From: Vibrio sp. DW001
GTDB taxonomy: Bacteria > Pseudomonadota > Gammaproteobacteria > Enterobacterales > Vibrionaceae
Assembly: GCF_029016285.1 (NCBI RefSeq)
Contig: NZ_CP091976.1
Coordinates: 806,001 to 870,000 of the forward strand
Direction: 5' to 3'
DNA length: 64,000 nucleotides
Below, in pieces: positions 33,386 through 41,343 of this stretch. Both the position numbers and the translations under genes were made by a program. The notes beneath the pieces are model-generated. The model ran no database searches. It was not told the origin of the DNA and worked only from the letters and a program-made list of their open reading frames with translations. Every line of letters begins with the position of its first letter. Positions within the stretch are counted from its first letter, which is position 1.

Positions 33386-34519
33386 ATGAATTTTATGACC
33401 ATTGCTGTTGGGGTTACAGGTATATCGCTTATCCTAATTGTTGGCTGGATGACGTCACTGTCCGTCAAGAAAAAAAAGCTTTCTGAAGAGAAAATAGAGC
33501 GCGAGCGCGCATATCGAAGGGCTATAGAAAGACAACGTGAGGAAGAGAAAAAAGAACGGCTGTTTAAGGCAGAAACTGGCCATATACCGACGCAGCTATT
33601 TTTGGCTAAAGAAGCAGAGATTAATAATCCTAGAGAGGCGCTTCATTGGTATGAGCAAGCCGCAGCGCAAGACAATGAGATGGGTATGTACGGTGTGGTT
33701 CGAGTGTGTAGTCGTGCAAAAGAAGATATTGTTCTTATTGAAAAATCCAAGTTTTGGCAGATTGCGATTGAAGCTCACAATGGAAATCATCTTGCTAAAT
33801 TTGAAATGGGCAAAGCATTAATTGGTGGGCAAGGCATCGAACCAAATATAGATAAAGGTATTGAGACTATTGAAGAGGTCGCCAATAATGATCATATTGA
33901 AGCTCAGATATATATGGGTGATTGGTATATTGCGGAAATGAATATGCATCCCAACCCCAAATTGTCAGCAGAGTGGCATTTTAAAGCCGCTCAGAAAAAC
34001 AGCCCAGAGGCGCAGATAAAACTCGGAGAGCATTATCGCGATGGCATCGGTGTAGAGAAAAATATTCATCGAGCGACGTATTGGTATGAACTTGCCGCTG
34101 AGCAAGCCAATCCGAGAGCCCAATATTTTGCAGGAGATGTCTGGATAGGAAGAGGAGCGAAAGGTAATGCTATTGCCTACCTATGGTTGTTTCTTTCCGC
34201 GTACTTTGGATATGAACCTGCTAAAGCGAGAAGAGATGATGTTGGGAATATTCTTGGTGTTGATGCCGTTGTAGGGCTTCAAGAAATGGCCAAACCTCTG
34301 CTGAGAAAGTTAGCAGATGGTGCGATTGAAAAGCATGCGATGATCAAAGCGTTAAATAAATTGTATAAAAGAACAACTTATTTTCCTGAGATAGATGGCA
34401 ATGAGTTTTTGGTATACGAGAAAAATGACAATGAACCAAAGCAGAAAAAGTCTGCTGAGGGGAATAAAGACGATGGAGATGGACTAGATTTCTCTTTTTC
34501 TCTCATGGACAAAAAATAA
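33386..34519 (+). CDS. Membrane-anchored Sel1-repeat protein
   Basis: A 377-residue protein with an N-terminal membrane helix (about residues 5-24), a strongly charged Lys/Glu/Arg coiled-coil region (about 29-60), then several Sel1-like repeats, for example AKFEMGKALIGGQGIEPNID and AQIKLGEHYRDGIGVEKNIH. Sel1 repeats form solenoids that bind partner proteins. The C-terminus is acidic and disordered. No enzymatic domain is seen; the role is unknown. Confidence 0.82.
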   Translation: MNFMTIAVGVTGISLILIVGWMTSLSVKKKKLSEEKIERERAYRRAIERQREEEKKERLFKAETGHIPTQLFLAKEAEINNPREALHWYEQAAAQDNEMGMYGVVRVCSRAKEDIVLIEKSKFWQIAIEAHNGNHLAKFEMGKALIGGQGIEPNIDKGIETIEEVANNDHIEAQIYMGDWYIAEMNMHPNPKLSAEWHFKAAQKNSPEAQIKLGEHYRDGIGVEKNIHRATYWYELAAEQANPRAQYFAGDVWIGRGAKGNAIAYLWLFLSAYFGYEPAKARRDDVGNILGVDAVVGLQEMAKPLLRKLADGAIEKHAMIKALNKLYKRTTYFPEIDGNEFLVYEKNDNEPKQKKSAEGNKDDGDGLDFSFSLMDKK

Positions 34520-34566
34520 TATTTCTTTTGGTACAACCATTGAGTTGAAAGAACGTTGAGTAAAAA

Positions 34567-34594
34567 AAACCAGCCTCAAATGGCTGGTTTTTTT
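34567..34594. terminator. Bidirectional terminator between Sel1 gene and sstT
   Basis: AAACCAGCC and GGCTGGTTT arms, six-base loop, A-run and T-run on the two sides, between convergent genes. Confidence 0.92.
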
Positions 34595-34613
34595 ATGTGT
34601 TAAGCGTAAACGG

Positions 34614-35825
34614 TTACGCTTGTTCTGATTTACATACTGCCGCTGTAAATACAACGTCTGTTGAACTGTTTAGTGCTGTCTCAGCTGAATCTTGAATAAC
34701 ACCAATAATAAAGCCAACACCGACAACTTGCATGGCAACATCATTTGAGATACCGAATAGGCTACACGCTAATGGGATAAGTAATAGAGAACCACCCGCT
34801 ACACCAGATGCACCGCACGCCGATACAGAGGCAACAATACTTAGAAGTAATGCAGTAGGAAGGTCAATACTAATGCCCATTGTATGTACTGCTGCAAGCG
34901 TTAATACCGTAATGGTAATTGCTGCACCAGCCATATTAATGGTGGCACCTAGGGGAATCGATACGGAATAAGTATCTTCGTCTAGTTCTAATTTTTCGCA
35001 TAAAGCCATGTTTACTGGAATGTTTGCAGCACTAGAGCGTGTGAAAAATGCGGTCACACCACTTTCGCGTAAACATCTGAATACCAGTGGATACGGATTC
35101 TCCTTGGTTTTGACCCAAACGATGATTGGATTAACAATAAGCGCGATAATGAGCATAGCACTTAGTAGCACAACGAGAAGTTGAGCATACCCTGCCAACG
35201 CTGAGAATCCAGTTGTAGCAAAAGTACTCGCCACTAGGCCAAAAATACCGAATGGTGCTAGGCGGATAATAAATCGAACGATTTGTGATACGCCGTGACT
35301 TAAATCTTCAAATACCGCTTTGGTTGTTGCAGATGCGTGATGTAATGCGAGACCAAGCCCAACAGCCCATACAAGAATACCGATATAGTTCGCTTCTTGT
35401 AACGCGTTGATTGGGTTATCAACTAACTTAAATAGGAGAGTATGAAGAACTTCTCCGATACCTTGTGGAGGTGTCGTACCTTCAGCACCTGCGACCAAAG
35501 TTAAGGTTATTGGGAATGCAAAGCTTAGTAGAACGGCAGTAAGCGCTGCTGAGAATGTACCTATCAAATATAAAATAATGATAGGACGCATATGTGTCTG
35601 TTGTCCTTGTTTTTGGTTGGCAATAGAAGCTGCTACAAGAATGAATACTAAAATTGGAGCGACAGCTTTTAGTGCACCTACGAATAGGCTACCTATTAAA
35701 CCGGCATCTTTGGCATTTTCTGGCGAAATAGTCGCGAGTACCACACCGAGTACAATACCGACTAAAATTTGGAGCACAAGATTGCCACTAGCAAATCTTG
35801 TGATGAGGCTGTTGTTGTTTTGCAT
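34614..35825 (-). CDS. sstT: Sodium/serine-threonine symporter SstT
   Basis: A 403-residue DAACS-family transporter. It begins [20 protein letters not shown] and contains the SerRich loop motif [18 protein letters not shown] and the [21 protein letters not shown] signature of SstT/GltP carriers. It imports serine and threonine with sodium, which fits a marine bacterium. It has its own promoter region upstream and shares a terminator with the gene facing it. Confidence 0.95.
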   Translation of the reverse strand: MQNNNSLITRFASGNLVLQILVGIVLGVVLATISPENAKDAGLIGSLFVGALKAVAPILVFILVAASIANQKQGQQTHMRPIIILYLIGTFSAALTAVLLSFAFPITLTLVAGAEGTTPPQGIGEVLHTLLFKLVDNPINALQEANYIGILVWAVGLGLALHHASATTKAVFEDLSHGVSQIVRFIIRLAPFGIFGLVASTFATTGFSALAGYAQLLVVLLSAMLIIALIVNPIIVWVKTKENPYPLVFRCLRESGVTAFFTRSSAANIPVNMALCEKLELDEDTYSVSIPLGATINMAGAAITITVLTLAAVHTMGISIDLPTALLLSIVASVSACGASGVAGGSLLLIPLACSLFGISNDVAMQVVGVGFIIGVIQDSAETALNSSTDVVFTAAVCKSEQA

Positions 35826-36027
35826 GGAATTACCTAATTATTATTTAGAATTTATTATGTCGAAACCCAATGTCTATCGCATAGGTAATCGACCTACATA
35901 TATTATGTTAGATAGAGAATCTGTCTATAATTAAGTCATACTTTAATCAAATAATGATGATAATTGTGAGTAAGTTAGATGTTTATATTTTCTAACTGTT
36001 AAGTAATGGTTAATAAATTGATAAAAA

Positions 36028-36060
36028 GAAACCCGGGTTGAAGTTATCAGCTCGGGTTTC
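36028..36060. terminator. Terminator after rsgA-like gene
   Basis: GAAACCCG and CGGGTTTC arms with T-rich flanks on both strands, downstream of the minus-strand GTPase gene. Confidence 0.8.
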
Positions 36061-36091
36061 TTTTATTTGCTGTGTCGTAACAGACTAAATA

Positions 36092-37132
36092 CTAGCCTTT
36101 CTTTCTGTCTCTGTTTTCGTTTAGAACGGTTCGATACATTTTACTTAGTTGTTTGTTGTGTGCTCTTTGCTCCGATATTGTCGCACTATTTCTTGCCTGT
36201 TCTCTCATCAGCTTGAAATAGTTGTCCACTCTACGTGGATCGATTGATTCGGAATCGAGCGCCTTTTGAATGGCACAACCTGGTTCTCCATGATGTTGGC
36301 AATCTGAAAAACGGCACTGTTTGGCAACGCTCTCTACATCTGAAAACGTTTCGCTTACACCTGATTCGCAGTCTGTTAGTTGTAACTCTCGCATTCCAGG
36401 TGTGTCTAGTAGTAATGCACCCGATGGCATCATGTGCAGTGTTCTTGATGTCGTCGTATGCCGCCCTTTGCTATCGTCTTCTCGAATAGAGGCCGTCGAT
36501 TGTAGGTGATCATCTAACAAGGTGTTCACTAAGGTCGATTTGCCGACACCGGAAGAGCCCATAAATGCGACCGTTTTGCTTTGTTTGCACCAATCAAGTA
36601 ATCCGGCGGTGCTATCGTTATCTAATGCGTTAACCACTTCGATCATAAGCATATTATCAAGTGCTTGGACTTGTGCTTTTTTCTCGTCGGTATCATGACA
36701 CAAATCGGCTTTGGTAAGCACGACGACAGCTTCAACCTCGGCATCATGGGCGATAGATAAATACCGCTCTATTCGGCTAAGATTGAAATCTTGATTAAGT
36801 GAACAAACAACAAAAATAGTATCTATATTCGCTGCGATAAACTGTTCTTGTGCCTTTGGTCCTGCAGCTTTACGTCGAAACAGTGAGTGCCTATCTAACA
36901 GTCGAACAAATTGATCCGAACTATCTAGAAGTAACCAATCACCAACGGTCATTTGAGGAAGCGAATGATGAATAGGTAATGATAATAAACCTACTTCACA
37001 CAATAGTTCATAACCGGAGCGATGGTGTGCTGAGACCCGAGCTATACGGTGGTGTTCGTAGTCTTCTAACGTAAGTTGTTGTTGGAAATATGGTTGCCAA
37101 CCAAGTTGTGGCAAAGTGAAATTTGAATTCAT
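36092..37132 (-). CDS. rsgA: Ribosome small subunit GTPase RsgA
   Basis: A 346-residue circularly permuted GTPase. Order of motifs is G4 TKAD at 140-143, G1 GSSGVGKST at 192-200, G3 DTPG at 243-246, then the zinc knuckle C273-x4-C278, H280/H281 and C286. An N-terminal OB-like domain precedes them. RsgA matures the 30S subunit. Enterobacteria and vibrios usually carry rsgA next to psd; here it sits alone among transport and copper genes, so it may be a second, divergent copy. That cannot be checked in this window. Confidence 0.9.
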   Translation of the reverse strand: MNSNFTLPQLGWQPYFQQQLTLEDYEHHRIARVSAHHRSGYELLCEVGLLSLPIHHSLPQMTVGDWLLLDSSDQFVRLLDRHSLFRRKAAGPKAQEQFIAANIDTIFVVCSLNQDFNLSRIERYLSIAHDAEVEAVVVLTKADLCHDTDEKKAQVQALDNMLMIEVVNALDNDSTAGLLDWCKQSKTVAFMGSSGVGKSTLVNTLLDDHLQSTASIREDDSKGRHTTTSRTLHMMPSGALLLDTPGMRELQLTDCESGVSETFSDVESVAKQCRFSDCQHHGEPGCAIQKALDSESIDPRRVDNYFKLMREQARNSATISEQRAHNKQLSKMYRTVLNENRDRKKG

Positions 37133-37393
37133 TATATAAACCCTGGATGTCGCTATGAGTATCTGTTTTATTGATCAGGGGTGAATAACGATTACTTCAA
37201 TCTCATTTGATAATTTCAAAAGATGAGTATTGAATATAGAAGCTTAACCCCGGTAAAATTACATCACCGGATAATAGGAAGGATTGAGCAAATAAAAGCG
37301 CTTAAGTCTTAGCCATTACCGAGTGGGTTCTGATTACAATCATTGTGTGTCCTCCATTTGTGACTTTGTTTTTAATTCAAAGGGAATGATAGC

Positions 37394-37425
37394 AAAAGAG
37401 AGGTGCATTATAAAACCTCTCTTTT
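37394..37425. terminator. Terminator after the copper-chaperone gene
   Basis: Perfect 11-base arms AAAAGAGAGGT and ACCTCTCTTTT with a ten-base loop and T-rich ends, downstream of the minus-strand PCuAC gene. Confidence 0.85.
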
Positions 37426-37457
37426 ATTTTATCGTAATTTTACTAAAAACGATGTCA

Positions 37458-37910
37458 TTAGTGCTTCATCTTCATCCCTTGCATTACCTTTTTAATCTTC
37501 GCAGTAAAGCTTTGGTTTTCGCCGTTCGCAAAGTTAATCGTTACGTCGATCTGTCCGCCTTCTTTAAAATCTTGTTTGAGTTCAAAGAGCATTATGTGTA
37601 GACCACCAGGCTTTAGCTCGGTCGTTCCCATTGCTGGGATACTAATCGTGTCTACTTGACGCATTTTCATTACGTCACCGTCCATAACATGGGTATGAAG
37701 CTCAACTTTCCCTGCGGCTGGTGTCGACGCTGAAATAATGCTTTTTTCGGTTGAGTCTTTGTTTGTGACAACTAAGAAAACGGCACTTGTAGGTGCATTA
37801 GGCGGTGTTGCTCTGGCGTAAGGGTGTTGAATTTCTACATCAGATGCCAAGGCAAATGACGAGAAGAATAGCGATAAGGTTGAGGCTAAAAGTACACGTG
37901 TTTTTTTCAT
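37458..37910 (-). CDS. Periplasmic copper chaperone PCu(A)C
   Basis: A 150-residue protein with a clear signal peptide ending at ALA (about residue 22). The family pattern YARATPPNAPTSAVFLVVTN and the metal-binding residues of H-x-M type (HTHVMDGDVMKMRQV, GGLHIMLFEL) are visible, and the tail QGMKMKH adds Met/His ligands. PCuAC passes Cu(I) to the CuA site of cytochrome oxidase together with SCO proteins; a SCO gene lies just upstream. Confidence 0.92.
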   Translation of the reverse strand: MKKTRVLLASTLSLFFSSFALASDVEIQHPYARATPPNAPTSAVFLVVTNKDSTEKSIISASTPAAGKVELHTHVMDGDVMKMRQVDTISIPAMGTTELKPGGLHIMLFELKQDFKEGGQIDVTINFANGENQSFTAKIKKVMQGMKMKH

Positions 37911-37981
37911 TTTAATTTCCCTATAATTTGGCGAATGTTACCTTCGCTTCTATATGATTTTCTGATTGCTTTGATTTTCAG

Positions 37982-38593
37982 TTATTCGGTTTTGAGTACA
38001 TCTTCTATCGCGGCAACGATTGGACTTGGGTTCATGGTGTGGGCGACTTTGGTGATCAAAGTCCCATCCGGCTTTAAGAAATAGAAATAAGAGCTGTGAT
38101 CCACGACATAACCGATAGCGGAATCTTCTAATTCTGTTTTTCTAAAAATGACACCATAGTGATCCGCAACAGGTTTTGTTGTTGCCATAGGGGCAGAAAA
38201 ACCTTCAATATTGGTATGAAAGTATTGTGCATATTGATGAGCTGCGTTTGCTTCATCTCTTTCAGGATCGATGGAGATAAACATAGGTCTGAGTTGCGCC
38301 AATTGTTCTTCATTAATGCTGCTAAGCGCTCCGGATAACATCGCCAGCGATGTTGGGCAGACATCTGGGCAGCGAGTGTAACCAAAATATACGACTCGAA
38401 CTCTGTTGTCGGTGACGTCGAATATGTGTGTTTCAGTATCATCTTTACCGTTGAATACGGGGTCCTTAATGATCTGCATCGCCGCTTCATTTTGTTTCTC
38501 TAGAGCAACGTCGTTTTGCATATCCATATATACTTTTACGCTGTAGCCAAGCACAAAGGCGATAACTATAGCTAAAGACCAATTTCTACTCAT
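37982..38593 (-). CDS. SCO1/SenC family copper-insertion protein
   Basis: A 203-residue thioredoxin-fold protein anchored by an N-terminal helix (residues 6-23). The metal/redox motif C75-PDV-C79 (FGYTRCPDVCPTSL) and the later conserved His in VVDHSSYFY are present. It helps load copper into respiratory oxidases. Its start overlaps the previous gene's stop (ATGA), and the PCuAC gene follows after 71 bases. Confidence 0.93.
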   Translation of the reverse strand: MSRNWSLAIVIAFVLGYSVKVYMDMQNDVALEKQNEAAMQIIKDPVFNGKDDTETHIFDVTDNRVRVVYFGYTRCPDVCPTSLAMLSGALSSINEEQLAQLRPMFISIDPERDEANAAHQYAQYFHTNIEGFSAPMATTKPVADHYGVIFRKTELEDSAIGYVVDHSSYFYFLKPDGTLITKVAHTMNPSPIVAAIEDVLKTE

Positions 38594-39015
38594 CTTTCCA
38601 TCCTAATTGCGGTATAAACTTCTTTATTACCGTCGGTCAATGTTCCTATCCATGTCATGTTATCTTGTGTGCAAACGGGCAACATTATATTGCCTATGTA
38701 TCTGCCGCTTGATTGTTTAGTTAACTGGTATTTAGCGATACCCATATCCATCTCGAAACCTTGAAGAGAGAGCAGTAAAGTATCGCTAGTGGTATCTTCC
38801 CAATTAACCTCAATCATGCTTTTCACCAATGGTTTGGCAAGGTCATGTTCGAGAGTGATTGTTACACCGTCTTGTTGGCATGCTGTGGTCGAGACCATAC
38901 AATATTTGTCGAGATTGATGGGCTCTGCTTCTTGACTGATTGACTTGACTAAATCTGGTACAACATAACCAAGCGCAATCGCGCCAAATATTAATAGTAT
39001 TTGAATAATCTTCAT
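38590..39015 (-). CDS. Membrane-anchored protein of the copper-delivery cluster, unknown
   Basis: A 141-residue protein with an N-terminal membrane helix (residues 3-20) and a periplasmic beta-rich domain with three Cys (CMVSTTACQQDG and LPVCTQDNMTW) and a Met-rich FEMDMG. The coupling to the SCO gene and possible metal ligands point to a role in respiratory copper handling. I do not recognise the family. Confidence 0.75.
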   Translation of the reverse strand: MKIIQILLIFGAIALGYVVPDLVKSISQEAEPINLDKYCMVSTTACQQDGVTITLEHDLAKPLVKSMIEVNWEDTTSDTLLLSLQGFEMDMGIAKYQLTKQSSGRYIGNIMLPVCTQDNMTWIGTLTDGNKEVYTAIRMER

Positions 39016-39156
39016 CGTGGGGATTATCGTGTTGAATAAGTTAATATATTATCATGATGATAGAGATAAGTGATAACTGTTGTGAACAAGTTGTGAATTT
39101 TGATGGAAAATAGAACGTATTTAAACGGTACGCTCTACTTCTCTCAAAATGATGGA

Positions 39157-40071
39157 TTATTTTTTATTGGAAACCTTCTCGAACACTAAAACAAGCCCTA
39201 TAGCCAGAAACATCATCGCAATGGACAGTAACAATTGATGTGGCTGAGAAGTCAGAGCCTCAAATTGGAAGGGTGACAGGTTTTCCTGTACTAAAGGAAC
39301 TTGTTCACCGTGTGAATTTATACGCCAGCTGATGGTTTCTTTCCAAGGCCATATCTTCGGCAACGTTCCTATCATTAGCCCGGTCAAAAACATTAAGGTT
39401 GAATCTCTAAAGGATTTAAGCAGCCAAGAGAGTAGATGAGAAAATGTAAGTAAACCTAAAACGCAGCCAGCAACGAATAACAGAAGTATGTCTATTTGTA
39501 TGGTTTTTGCTGCAGCGAGTATCGGCGTGTACATACCTAGTAACAAAAGAATAAAGCTGCCTGAAATGCCGGGCAAGATCATGGCACAGATAGCGATGGC
39601 GCCAGCGAAGACAAAATTGATGCTGGTTGGGTCCATCTCTAGTGGTTTAAGTACGGTAATAAAGTACGCAAATGCGATACCGACTACGACAATAATACCG
39701 CGAACAATATCCTTTTTTTCAACCTGTTTAAGGATATGGAAGACAGAAACTAAGATGAGACCAAAGAAAAATGACCAGAGAGGGATAGGATGATTAACGA
39801 GTAACCAAGAGATAAGTTTGGCAAAGGTTAAAATACTGGTAATTATCCCACCAAAAAGGCTGATAAGAAAAAAGCCATTGATATGGTTAAATGCGGCTTT
39901 AAATCCTTGTTGTTTCCATAGGATAAGTAGCCTTGGATTTACTCGTCGTATACTCTCAAGAAGAGTGTCATAGATACCGGTAATAAATGCAATGGTGCCG
40001 CCAGATACGCCTGGTACCACATCCGCTGCACCCATCGCCATACCTTTGAAGAAGGTGATTAAGTAATTCAT
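39157..40071 (-). CDS. popT: DUF368 undecaprenyl-phosphate translocase (PopT type)
   Basis: A 304-residue polytopic membrane protein. The N-terminal GMAMGAADVVPGVSGGTIAF and the inner repeat ICAMILPGISGSFILLLLGMY are the two signature PGxSGG-type motifs of DUF368. In V. cholerae a DUF368 protein (VCA0040) was shown to recycle the C55 lipid carrier across the membrane. The gene is divergent from the qrr RNA gene. Naming follows that family work; the sequence itself shows only the family. Confidence 0.87.
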   Translation of the reverse strand: MNYLITFFKGMAMGAADVVPGVSGGTIAFITGIYDTLLESIRRVNPRLLILWKQQGFKAAFNHINGFFLISLFGGIITSILTFAKLISWLLVNHPIPLWSFFFGLILVSVFHILKQVEKKDIVRGIIVVVGIAFAYFITVLKPLEMDPTSINFVFAGAIAICAMILPGISGSFILLLLGMYTPILAAAKTIQIDILLLFVAGCVLGLLTFSHLLSWLLKSFRDSTLMFLTGLMIGTLPKIWPWKETISWRINSHGEQVPLVQENLSPFQFEALTSQPHQLLLSIAMMFLAIGLVLVFEKVSNKK

Positions 40072-40184
40072 TAATTGATAGGTTCTGATTTAAGTAGCCA
40101 AAGAGTATACAAGAATTTTTGCTAGAGAGAAAAGAGTCCGTCCTTTATCGTTCTGCAACCTAGCTCATAGCAATTTGCCTTGAT

Positions 40185-40211
40185 TTGCAATATGCAATTT
40201 GCATTATGCGA
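40185..40211. promoter_or_regulatory. Two LuxO-type binding sites upstream of qrr
   Basis: TTGCA-ATA-TGCAA at 40185-40197 is a perfect match to the TTGCA-N3-TGCAA LuxO consensus; TTGCA-TTA-TGCGA at 40199-40211 is a second site with one mismatch. They lie about 60-75 bases before the sigma-54 promoter, as needed for an enhancer-binding activator. Confidence 0.85.
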
Positions 40212-40272
40212 ATTAACAAGTCAAATGTGTCTTAGCTAGGTTGAATTTAGAGCCAAACGATATATATAAATT

Positions 40273-40289
40273 TGGCACGCATGATGCAT
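40273..40289 (+). promoter_or_regulatory. Sigma-54 promoter of qrr
   Basis: TGGCACG-CATGA-TGCAT with GG at -24 and GC at -12 spaced by ten bases. The start of the RNA would be about 12 bases after the GC. Confidence 0.88.
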
Positions 40290-40298
40290 TAGTGGTAA

Positions 40299-40406
40299 TG
40301 ACCCTTCTTAAAGCCGAGGGTCACCTAGCCAACTGACGTTGTTAGTGAATAACTATTGTTCACAATATCTATTTACCAATCGCAATTATTGCGGTTGGTT
40401 TTTTTT
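40299..40406 (+). ncRNA. qrr: Qrr quorum-regulatory small RNA
   Basis: A roughly 108-base RNA gene. The first hairpin TGACCCT...AGGGTCA with AAAGCCG in the loop, the conserved target-pairing core CCTAGCCAACTGACGTTG followed by TTAGTGAAT, a TATTGTTCACAA segment, and a terminator (CCAATCGCAA / TTGCGGTTGG then eight T) are all in the Qrr order. Qrr RNAs act with Hfq at low cell density to control the LuxR-type master regulator and others. The promoter and LuxO sites upstream fit. It is convergent with the DUF4336 gene. Which Qrr number it is cannot be told. Confidence 0.95.
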
Positions 40407-40407
40407 A

Positions 40408-41091
40408 TTAGAACGCCCACCAAAATGCCTGATAAAAATGCTTCTTTGCATTTGTTTCAATGATTAACCCATTACTGGATATCAATTTATCAAAAGGCCA
40501 AGTCATGACCTCTTGTATCGACGCTCTCAATGCCGTCATGTTATTTAAGTGACGTTTATCAGAATAAGAAATTTTAAGATCTCGATTTATGCCATGAGCC
40601 CAAGTGAGTATTTTCTGACCAATAGGAAGCATGTCTTGTACTGCAAATAAATGGTCACTTAATATGAGAGTACGACTGTCTGGATCGCAGAACATGACCT
40701 TACGTGGTTGATCAAATCCCAATAGCGCAGTTTGAAATAGGTCATTTTTCCATGTTAAAGGTGCATAATTAGATAACGCGCCGTCGAAATTAATATCTGA
40801 GCGTTTTTGTATCAGAGTGGGGGTCGCATAAAAAAGTGCGTCTGGGTAGGTGAGCCACCATTCGGATAGATACTGATGATAGCTTGGAGAGGCACAAATG
40901 ACAGATTTGACAGAACCAAGCCTAGAGAGTTCGTGCTGCAATTGTATGCCTAAATCGATAGGGTTGTGTATTACGATTGACCCGTCTATCAGCCGGATAA
41001 CCACCATTCTGTGTAGGTGCGATAAACCAAACTTGGTGTAGTACATATCGGCATACCATAGCCTATTTGATGTCCATTCCTTTAGAATCAT
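40408..41091 (-). CDS. DUF4336 protein, metallo-beta-lactamase-like fold
   Basis: A 227-residue protein resembling DUF4336: MVVIRLIDGSIVIHNPIDLG near the start, SVKSVICASPSYHQYLSEWW in the middle and TLILSDHLFAVQ further on. The scaffold recalls metallo-beta-lactamase folds but the HxHxDH metal motif is absent, so hydrolase activity is doubtful. Its 3' end abuts the qrr terminator. The role is unknown. Confidence 0.7.
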   Translation of the reverse strand: MILKEWTSNRLWYADMYYTKFGLSHLHRMVVIRLIDGSIVIHNPIDLGIQLQHELSRLGSVKSVICASPSYHQYLSEWWLTYPDALFYATPTLIQKRSDINFDGALSNYAPLTWKNDLFQTALLGFDQPRKVMFCDPDSRTLILSDHLFAVQDMLPIGQKILTWAHGINRDLKISYSDKRHLNNMTALRASIQEVMTWPFDKLISSNGLIIETNAKKHFYQAFWWAF

Positions 41092-41220
41092 TTGGTTTCC
41101 GTGATAGTAAAATTAGCGTTCCCATTCTGTGCAATACGGATTATTTAGAGGCTTTGTATCACAATACGGAGCGTTTTCTCAAAACACCTTCATTTCTAGT
41201 TATTTTCTACCCGCTTTACC

Positions 41221-41273
41221 ATTCCCGTGAAAATGGAAATCGTGTGGTATGAGATCCCCACTTTTGTGGGGAT
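41221..41273. repeat. REP-like hairpin pair
   Basis: Two imperfect/perfect palindromes, ATTCCCGTGAAAATGGAAAT at 41221-41240 and ATCCCCACTTTTGTGGGGAT at 41254-41273, the latter followed by GACAGGATC. This CCCGNGA...GGGGATGACA pattern resembles small interspersed repeats scattered between gammaproteobacterial genes. It lies in the gap between the malT and DUF4336 genes. Confidence 0.6.
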
Positions 41274-41343
41274 GACAGGATCAAATAGAAAAATGACGAA
41301 ACGAATTAAGAAAACGCCGAGTCTACCTATGGGAACGATTCTA

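Noticed and set aside
40408..41091. Active metallo-beta-lactamase
   Set aside because: The HxHxDH metal-binding motif is missing; only the DUF4336-like scaffold is seen.
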